From: Bosea sp. 29B
GTDB taxonomy: Bacteria > Pseudomonadota > Alphaproteobacteria > Rhizobiales > Beijerinckiaceae
NCBI RefSeq assembly: GCF_902506165.1
Contig: NZ_LR733817.1
Span: 5,501,403 to 5,565,402 of the forward strand
DNA: 64,000 nucleotides
Reading direction: 5' to 3'
Both the position numbers and the translations under genes were made by a program. This document shows, piece after piece, positions 59,338 through 64,000 of this stretch (its first letter is position 1; each line of letters opens with the position of its first letter). The notes beneath the pieces are model-generated. The model ran no database searches and was not told where the DNA came from. It saw only the letters and a list, made by a program, of their open reading frames with translations.

Positions 59338-59777
59338 GACGCGGCCTTTGTTCTGGAGCCGATGAGCGCGATGGCGATCGCGGCGAAGGCCGCGAGAGAC
59401 AGGTAAGGCAGGGGCAGCATGCCCAGGATCGTCATGTCGGCGCTGGCACAGGAGGGTCCTTGCGAGCAGGCTTGAATGCCTTCAGGGATCAGGCCGGCGT
59501 AGAGGAGGCTGTGGAACGCCGCGATCGCCATGCCGATGGCGGCAAGGGGAAGACCATAGCGCCATATTCCTGTGTCGCCCCGGAAGCTGGCCACGGCGAG
59601 CAAGACCGCGAGCGGGAACATGAAGGTGCGCTGATGCCAGCACAGGCTGCAGGGAGCCTGGCCGACGACCTCGCCGATGAAGAGCGCGGCCAGGCTCGCT
59701 GCGACTGCGATGATCCAGGCGACGAAGAGATAGAGCCAGCGGTCGTGTCCGCTGGCGGCGGTAGCATCGTTGGTCAT
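59334..59777 (-). CDS. dsbB: DsbB/BdbC-like disulfide-bond protein
   Basis: The 147-residue protein has four membrane helices, the first redox pair in GQAPCSLCWHQRTFM and a second set of cysteines in IQACSQGPSCASADM. It re-oxidises the DsbA-like partner by passing electrons to quinone. Both loop cysteine sets are present, so it should be active. It is followed directly by the DsbA-like gene. Confidence 0.88.
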   Translation of the reverse strand: MTNDATAASGHDRWLYLFVAWIIAVAASLAALFIGEVVGQAPCSLCWHQRTFMFPLAVLLAVASFRGDTGIWRYGLPLAAIGMAIAAFHSLLYAGLIPEGIQACSQGPSCASADMTILGMLPLPYLSLAAFAAIAIALIGSRTKAAS

Positions 59778-59794
59778 GTGGGAAAGCGAGCCTT

Positions 59795-60526
59795 TTATCC
59801 GATTTTCGCGAGGAAGGGGAAGGTTTCGAGAAGCCAGAACGCCATGGTCGAGAGCTGGCCCGACATCATGGCGAGGCCCATCAGGATCATGATGCCGCCC
59901 GCCACGATCTGCAGGCTGCGACCGACGCCGCGCAGTCGGCGCAGCCTCGCCGTCATGCCGTCGGCGAACAGCGCCGTCAGGAGGAAGGGGATCGCGAGCC
60001 CGAGCGAGTAGACGCTCAGCAGAGCGACGCCGCTCGATGCCGAGGTCGACGTCGCGCTGACGGTCAGGATGGCGCCCAGAACCGGGCCGATGCAGGGCGT
60101 CCAGCCGAAGGCGAAGGCAAGACCGAGGAGATAGGCTCCCATGGGCCGTCCGCCTTCGATCGGCACATGCAGGCGAAGCTCGCGTTCGAGCCAGGCAAAG
60201 CGCACCAGCCCCGTCGTGAAGACGCCAAAGATGAAGATGATCGCGCCGCCGAGGATGCCGGCTTCGTAGCGATAGGCGAGAAGGAGGTGGCTAAGCGCGC
60301 TCGCGCCTGCGCCGAGCAGCACGAAGACTGTCGAGAAGCCGAGCACGAACCAGACGCTCATCACGAGGGCGTTGAGCCGCGACGAGGATCGCGAAGGCAG
60401 GCCGCCGGCCGCGCCGCCTGCGATATACGAGACGTAGCCAGGGACGAGCGGCAGGACGCAAGGCGACAGGAACGAGACCGCGCCGGCCGCGAGCGCCGCC
60501 CAGATGCCGATGCCGGCGATGTCCAT
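59795..60526 (-). CDS. ccdA: CcdA-like cytochrome c biogenesis/thiol transporter
   Basis: The product has 243 residues with six helices: SFLSPCVLPLVPGYVSYIAGG with the first Cys, then LGLAFAFGWTPCIGPVLGAIL with the second. These are the redox pair of the DsbD/CcdA family, which carry electrons across the inner membrane to periplasmic thioredoxins. The reductant would serve the TlpA-like protein encoded just upstream, whose stop codon overlaps this ATG. Not to be confused with the antitoxin of the same symbol at 2349. Confidence 0.9.
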   Translation of the reverse strand: MDIAGIGIWAALAAGAVSFLSPCVLPLVPGYVSYIAGGAAGGLPSRSSSRLNALVMSVWFVLGFSTVFVLLGAGASALSHLLLAYRYEAGILGGAIIFIFGVFTTGLVRFAWLERELRLHVPIEGGRPMGAYLLGLAFAFGWTPCIGPVLGAILTVSATSTSASSGVALLSVYSLGLAIPFLLTALFADGMTARLRRLRGVGRSLQIVAGGIMILMGLAMMSGQLSTMAFWLLETFPFLAKIG

Positions 60527-61077
60527 CAGTGTGCGCTCCTTTGCGGGGCGCTGGCGAGAAGGGCCGCGATCTCGTCGATCATCGGCTTCTCGTCCCAGGC
60601 TCGTACGCCGAACCAGCGCCCCCGCTCGGAGCCGTCGGGGCCGAACAGGATCGTGGTGGGTAGCCCGGAGACCGACAGCCGGCCCACCGACGCGCCCGTC
60701 GGATCGAGGTAGACCGGGAGGTCCCTGACGTTCAATTGCGTCAGGAGCGGTTCTACGACTTCTGCGCCGTCGCGATCGACGGAGAGCGCGATCACGGCAG
60801 GAGGCCGACCGTCCAGGCTGCGATGGAGTCTCGCAAGCGCAGGCATCTCCTCGCGACAGGACCAGCACCACGTCGCCCAGACGGTCAGAAGAACGGCCTG
60901 GCCACGAAAGCTCGCGAGGGCGGCGGCGCTGCCGTCGAGCCGCTGGAACATGAGCGCGTCGGCGTTGCGCGGTCGCGGCGTCCTATCGGCGACGACGGCA
61001 TAGGAGAGGGCTGCCGCAAGCGTCATGGCGACGAGCGACAGTGCGAGCCGTCTGGATCTGAACACTGGTCCGATCAA
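60526..61077 (-). CDS. TlpA/ResA-like membrane-anchored thioredoxin
   Basis: The 183-residue protein has an N-terminal anchor (RLALSLVAMTLAAALSYAVV) and a thioredoxin fold with WATWCWSCREEMPAL and cis-Pro loop VSGLPTTILFGPDG. It has the layout of TlpA, which reduces cytochrome c apoproteins and the copper chaperones of oxidase assembly. The middle redox residues (WS) are unusual compared with the PP of the relative at 61701. The CcdA gene follows immediately and would keep it reduced. Confidence 0.88.
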   Translation of the reverse strand: MIGPVFRSRRLALSLVAMTLAAALSYAVVADRTPRPRNADALMFQRLDGSAAALASFRGQAVLLTVWATWCWSCREEMPALARLHRSLDGRPPAVIALSVDRDGAEVVEPLLTQLNVRDLPVYLDPTGASVGRLSVSGLPTTILFGPDGSERGRWFGVRAWDEKPMIDEIAALLASAPQRSAH

Positions 61078-61215
61078 TCTCGGGCCTCGAAAACAGGATT
61101 GTCATGTGGCGCGGCCTCGCATGGGCGATGCGTTCTCGCTCACGGCCGGCGTCTCGGATCTGCCGTGAAGGGCTTGCGCGCAACGATGCCGCGGGCCGCA
61201 GGGAAGGCTCGCCCT

Positions 61216-61605
61216 TCAGCTGCGGCGCGGTGGTCCCGTGGCCTGTGGCGGCCCTTGCGGACTGGACGAGAGAGAGGCCTGCACACCCTGGACGAAGATG
61301 GTCGCAGCGGGTTCGGCGCGTTCGGGGAGCAGAGAGGCCGGTGCCGGAGGCGTCAACGGCGCGAGAGCGACCGACTTCGCCCAAACGCAGCACGTGTTGA
61401 CGCCTTCGACATGCGCCGTCCGATCACGCTGCGAATCCAGGGCGGTACCGCAGATCTCGGCGAGCGATATCTCGCCTGCGTCGAACTTGACGGCGAGATG
61501 CGTGCTCCCCGCAAGCGCGCTGGCCATCAGCTGGAACATGAGCACGAGACCGCAGGCGGCGACCAGAAGGCCTCGCCCCGTCTCCCGTAATCTGCCGGTT
61601 GACAT
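61216..61605 (-). CDS. DUF2946-like exported protein
   Basis: The product has 129 residues. It has an N-terminal hydrophobic signal (LLVAACGLVLMFQLMASALAG) and a short exported domain with EICGTALDSQRDR and NTCCVWAKSVALAPLTPPAP. The paired cysteines in TCC and the Pro-rich end fit small metal-related DUF2946 proteins. ATG 61608 or 61605 start it. It lies between two thioredoxin-like genes. Its size and low conservation make a defined role uncertain. Confidence 0.65.
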   Translation of the reverse strand: MSTGRLRETGRGLLVAACGLVLMFQLMASALAGSTHLAVKFDAGEISLAEICGTALDSQRDRTAHVEGVNTCCVWAKSVALAPLTPPAPASLLPERAEPAATIFVQGVQASLSSSPQGPPQATGPPRRS

Positions 61606-61700
61606 CATGACTGCATGATTAGCCCAGCCGAGAGGAGATGAGCAATTGCGATGCGGCCCGCTCGCGCTCTTTTGACCGTTCCCGCTCACACGTACTGTGG

Positions 61701-62249
61701 TCATCGCGTCGACTTTCCGGCCTTGGCGATATGCTCTTCGATCTCCGACACCGTCGAGCGCTCGTCCCATTCCCGCGCACCTGGCCAGCGTGCGACTTCG
61801 CGCCCGGACGGATCGATGAGGACGGTGGTAGGCAGTCCGGTGATCCTCAGCGCCGGCATGCTCCGGGCCTCGCGATCAAGATAGATCGCGAGGTTGGAGA
61901 GGCCCATCCGCTTGAAGAAAGGCGCGACGACTTCCAGTCCCTGTCGATCGATCGACAGCGCCACGACCTCGAACGAACTGTCACCCTTCATTGCCTGAAG
62001 CCGGTCAAGCGAGGGCATCTCCTTGATGCAGGGCGGGCACCATGTCGCCCAGACGTTCAACAGGACGAAGCGGCCCTGGAACGCCGCCCCCTTCAGCTCA
62101 CGTCCGTCGGCGGTCTGGAATGCCAGCCCGGACAGGACCAGCGACGACGGCACGCCTCGTCGTGTGGCGACGAAGATCCCGGATGCCGCTGCGATGATGA
62201 GGGTGAGTGCTGCGGCGGCGAGGACGAGCCGGCGCCTGCCAAGGTTCAT
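61701..62249 (-). CDS. TlpA/redoxin-family thiol protein
   Basis: The 182-residue membrane-anchored thioredoxin (RRLVLAAAALTLIIAAASGIF) has WATWCPPCIKEMPSL and RITGLPTTVLIDPSG. It is a paralogue of the protein at 60526-61077. The two share the domain order, a QGLEVV/DGAEVV segment and the C-terminal RWPGAREWDERSTV/RWFGVRAWDEKPMI end. Having two copies beside SCO and PCuAC genes points to copper delivery or oxidase assembly. It overlaps the SCO gene stop by four bases. Confidence 0.88.
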   Translation of the reverse strand: MNLGRRRLVLAAAALTLIIAAASGIFVATRRGVPSSLVLSGLAFQTADGRELKGAAFQGRFVLLNVWATWCPPCIKEMPSLDRLQAMKGDSSFEVVALSIDRQGLEVVAPFFKRMGLSNLAIYLDREARSMPALRITGLPTTVLIDPSGREVARWPGAREWDERSTVSEIEEHIAKAGKSTR

Positions 62250-62866
62250 CGAAGCACCAGGCGGATCTTGTCCAGCGCCGAGCCATCGTCCTCGTGATAG
62301 TCGATCATGGTCCGGAAGCTGCCATCGGCCCTCATCAGATAGACCGAGGCCGAATGGTCCATGGTGTAGCCGTTGTCAGTCGGGATCTTCTTGGCGTAGG
62401 CCTTGTAGGCGGCGAGGGCCGCATCGACCTGCGCGCGAGAGCCGGTCAGGCCGACCACGCGCGGATCGAATGACTGGAGGTAGAGCGCCAGCCGCTCGGG
62501 TGTATCGCGCTCGGGATCGACCGTGATCAGCAGGATCTGCAGCCGGTCCGCCGCGGCGCCGATCTGCTTGGTCATGTTGGCCAACTGCACCAGGGTCGTC
62601 GGGCAGACCTCCGGGCAGTGGGTGAAGCCGAAGAACACCGCCATGGGCTTGCCGCGATAGTCGGCGTCGGTCACCGCCTTGCCGGTGTGGTCGACAAGCG
62701 TGAACGGCCCGCCGATCGCCGGCAGGCCCTGCATGGCCGCGCGATCAGGCAGCGGCCGGCCGGGGCCGTCGACCCGCCACCATCCCAGCATGACGGCGGC
62801 GCCGACGAAGGCCACGACAACGACGCCGGCCCAGGCGCCGTAGCGGATCCATTTCAGAATCGACAT
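62246..62866 (-). CDS. SCO1/SenC copper chaperone
   Basis: The 206-residue protein has one N-terminal membrane anchor (WAGVVVVAFVGAAVMLGWW). It has the SCO domain with GFTHCPEVCPTTL (CxxxC copper site) and the later copper-binding His in YTMDHSASVYLM. It supplies copper to the CuA centre of cytochrome c oxidase or acts as a thiol reductase in the periplasm. All three copper ligands are present. It sits between the PCuAC-type gene and the TlpA-like gene, the usual order in oxidase assembly clusters. Confidence 0.93.
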   Translation of the reverse strand: MSILKWIRYGAWAGVVVVAFVGAAVMLGWWRVDGPGRPLPDRAAMQGLPAIGGPFTLVDHTGKAVTDADYRGKPMAVFFGFTHCPEVCPTTLVQLANMTKQIGAAADRLQILLITVDPERDTPERLALYLQSFDPRVVGLTGSRAQVDAALAAYKAYAKKIPTDNGYTMDHSASVYLMRADGSFRTMIDYHEDDGSALDKIRLVLR

Positions 62867-62874
62867 GACGCGCC

Positions 62875-63369
62875 TCAGTGCCCCGTGTGCTCGGCTGGTG
62901 CCGGCTGCGGCGCGCCGACGCCCTGGACCTGGAATTCAACCACCACGGATCCAGCCCGCTCGAACAGTAGCGTCGCCTTCACCTTGTCGCCCTGCTTCAG
63001 GGGCGCCTTGAGCTCTACGAGCATCAAGTGCAGGCCACTGGGCTTGAACTCCACCTTCTGGCCCGATGGGATGACGATGCCGTCCGTCTTCTCGCGCATC
63101 CGCATGATGCCGTCGTTGAGACTGCTCTCATGGATCTCGACGCGGGCAGCGGCTTCGGTCGAGCCTCCGATGAGGCGGTCCGGCGTCGGTCCGGTATTCT
63201 CGATGCCGAGATAGCCGCCGCCGACCTTGGCGGCCGGCGGTGTCGCCCTGGCCCAGGGATGGGTGATCTTCAACGGACCAACGGAATAGTCGTGGGCACG
63301 GGCGGGAATGGTCGCAAAAGCGGCAAGGGACAAGGCGACGCCGAGGGCGCCGATTGCTGATCGCGTCAT
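62875..63369 (-). CDS. PCuAC-type periplasmic copper chaperone
   Basis: The product has 164 residues with a signal peptide (GALGVALSLAAFATIPARA) and the DUF461 fold. The metal motif is in VEIHESSLNDGIMRMREKTD and GLHLMLVELKAPLKQGDKV (His, Met, then His-x-Met). It hands Cu(I) to the CuA or CuB site of oxidases together with SCO. It lies 8 bases from the SCO start. The C-terminus PAEHTGH might bind extra metal. Confidence 0.93.
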   Translation of the reverse strand: MTRSAIGALGVALSLAAFATIPARAHDYSVGPLKITHPWARATPPAAKVGGGYLGIENTGPTPDRLIGGSTEAAARVEIHESSLNDGIMRMREKTDGIVIPSGQKVEFKPSGLHLMLVELKAPLKQGDKVKATLLFERAGSVVVEFQVQGVGAPQPAPAEHTGH

Positions 63370-63419
63370 GGAATAGATCCTCGAACAGGTGATGATACCG
63401 GCTTGGGCCGGCGCTCGTG

Positions 63420-63824
63420 TCACGCGTCGAGGCCAGGTGGCGCTCGCGATCCTTGAGTGGTCGCGACCCGGAACAGGATCGCGACCTGTGTCACCTGTCC
63501 GAACGCAACAGCCTGGCTTATCCGAGCGCGATAGGGAAAGGGAGCTGACGGGCCTGTCGGCGGGACGATCGGGTCGAGCGCGAGCGTGGCACCCCAGGTG
63601 CAACACAACGACTGCGCCGTGCCATGGTGGCCGTCGTCGTCGGTCGGCGCTGCGTCTGCAACTTGGGCGCCGGAGCACAGCGTCTGCATCAGTCCGGGTA
63701 TCGAACTGGCGCTGGCGATTTGCGCGCTGGCCGAGGCGCTGCCCAACAGCCCCTGCAGGATCAGGACATGGGCGAGCGTCAGCGCGAGCAGCGCCCGGAC
63801 GACAACGGTTCTGGTCGAGCGCAT
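63420..63824 (-). CDS. Small exported protein, DUF2946-like
   Basis: The product has 134 residues from ATG 63824. A hydrophobic segment (VRALLALTLAHVLILQGLLG) leads to an exported region with two Cys in LCSGAQ and LCCTWG plus a GHHG patch. It resembles the small protein at 61216-61605 in size, signal position and cysteine pairs, so the two may be distant relatives or both DUF2946. It lies 50 bases upstream of the PCuAC gene and may be in the same operon. Function is unknown. Confidence 0.6.
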   Translation of the reverse strand: MRSTRTVVVRALLALTLAHVLILQGLLGSASASAQIASASSIPGLMQTLCSGAQVADAAPTDDDGHHGTAQSLCCTWGATLALDPIVPPTGPSAPFPYRARISQAVAFGQVTQVAILFRVATTQGSRAPPGLDA

Positions 63825-63886
63825 GGTCACGGAGCTGGCATAGCGAGGCTCGAACAGCCCCGCAATGCGACATCGCGTGACCGGGC

Positions 63887-64000
63887 TCAGCCTGTCGCCA
63901 GATCGAAGAGCAGCTTCATGTTCAGCGCGATGATGATCGCCGCGATCATCGCAGCGATGATGGTCAGCCATCTCGGCGCGACCATCTCGCCCATCTTGCT
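63887..64000 (-). CDS. C-terminal end of an Nramp-like metal transporter, cut by the window
   Basis: Thirty-seven codons remain, starting at the right edge and ending at TGA 63887-63889. The sequence (MVAPRWLTIIAAMIAAIIIALNMKLLF) is a final membrane helix with a short charged loop before it, as in the last helix of Nramp/MntH-type Mn(II)/Fe(II) importers. The identity rests only on this helix, so it is tentative. The rest of the gene is outside the window. Confidence 0.5.
   Translation of the reverse strand, partial: SKMGEMVAPRWLTIIAAMIAAIIIALNMKLLFDLATG

Overview
The window is a GC-rich chromosomal segment of an alphaproteobacterium, most probably a Hyphomicrobiales member close to Bosea. 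This rests on codon use, on the many ABC uptake systems for organic solutes, on a RpoE/ChrR singlet-oxygen module and on DUF1295/DUF2177/DUF1365 lipid genes. No rRNA, tRNA, CRISPR array or prophage was seen. The genus is an inference from content, not from a marker gene.

Layout. 1-2.1 kb: a CobW-type GTPase (cut by the left edge) behind a D-aminoacylase-like amidohydrolase. 2.3-5.5 kb: a ccdAB toxin-antitoxin pair followed by a decayed zone. That zone holds an IS3 transposase end fused to two unrelated gene fragments, a frameshifted NmrA-like gene and an SDR tail. 5.6-14.7 kb: an RpoE-ChrR island. The sigma factor, ChrR, a DUF1295 protein and a cyclopropane-synthase-like methyltransferase run leftwards. 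A flavin oxidoreductase, a DUF1365 protein and a second methyltransferase run rightwards. Four upstream regions carry the same promoter pattern (xxATCC, 16 bases, CGTA), so the lipoprotein esterase and DUF2177 gene probably belong to the regulon. The gene set suggests oxidative-stress remodelling of membrane fatty acids (cyclopropane and/or methylated furan fatty acids).

14.8-24.9 kb: an amino-acid binding protein with a threonine-synthase-like PLP enzyme, two tandem LysR paralogues, and a PotABCD-type importer ending in an M24 metallopeptidase (uptake plus hydrolysis of an amide or peptide). 25.4-28.7 kb: MFS exporter, NmrA-like protein and a divergent LysR. 28.7-38.1 kb: a catabolic island with a LigAB-type extradiol dioxygenase, a cysteine hydrolase and an ACMSD-like amidohydrolase facing a GntR regulator, a complete Liv-type importer and a creatininase-family hydrolase. 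A 17-base AT-rich element occurs in front of both arms.

38.6-53.7 kb: a giant DUF2339 membrane protein, a lone tyrosine recombinase, an autotransporter without a visible signal peptide and with its ribosome-binding site inside a hairpin, DUF305 and S10-peptidase genes, an acyltransferase/DUF6875 pair, and a nucleoside phosphorylase/methyltransferase pair. 53.8-64 kb: a metal and periplasmic-redox region. It has a HupE-like protein, a His-rich exported protein, a CsoR/RcnR-family sensor whose ligand spacing matches nickel sensors, an NreB-like exporter, a Crp/Fnr regulator, a Spy-like protein, then DsbA/DsbB/CcdA/TlpA/SCO/PCuAC genes and the tail of an Nramp-type transporter at the right edge.
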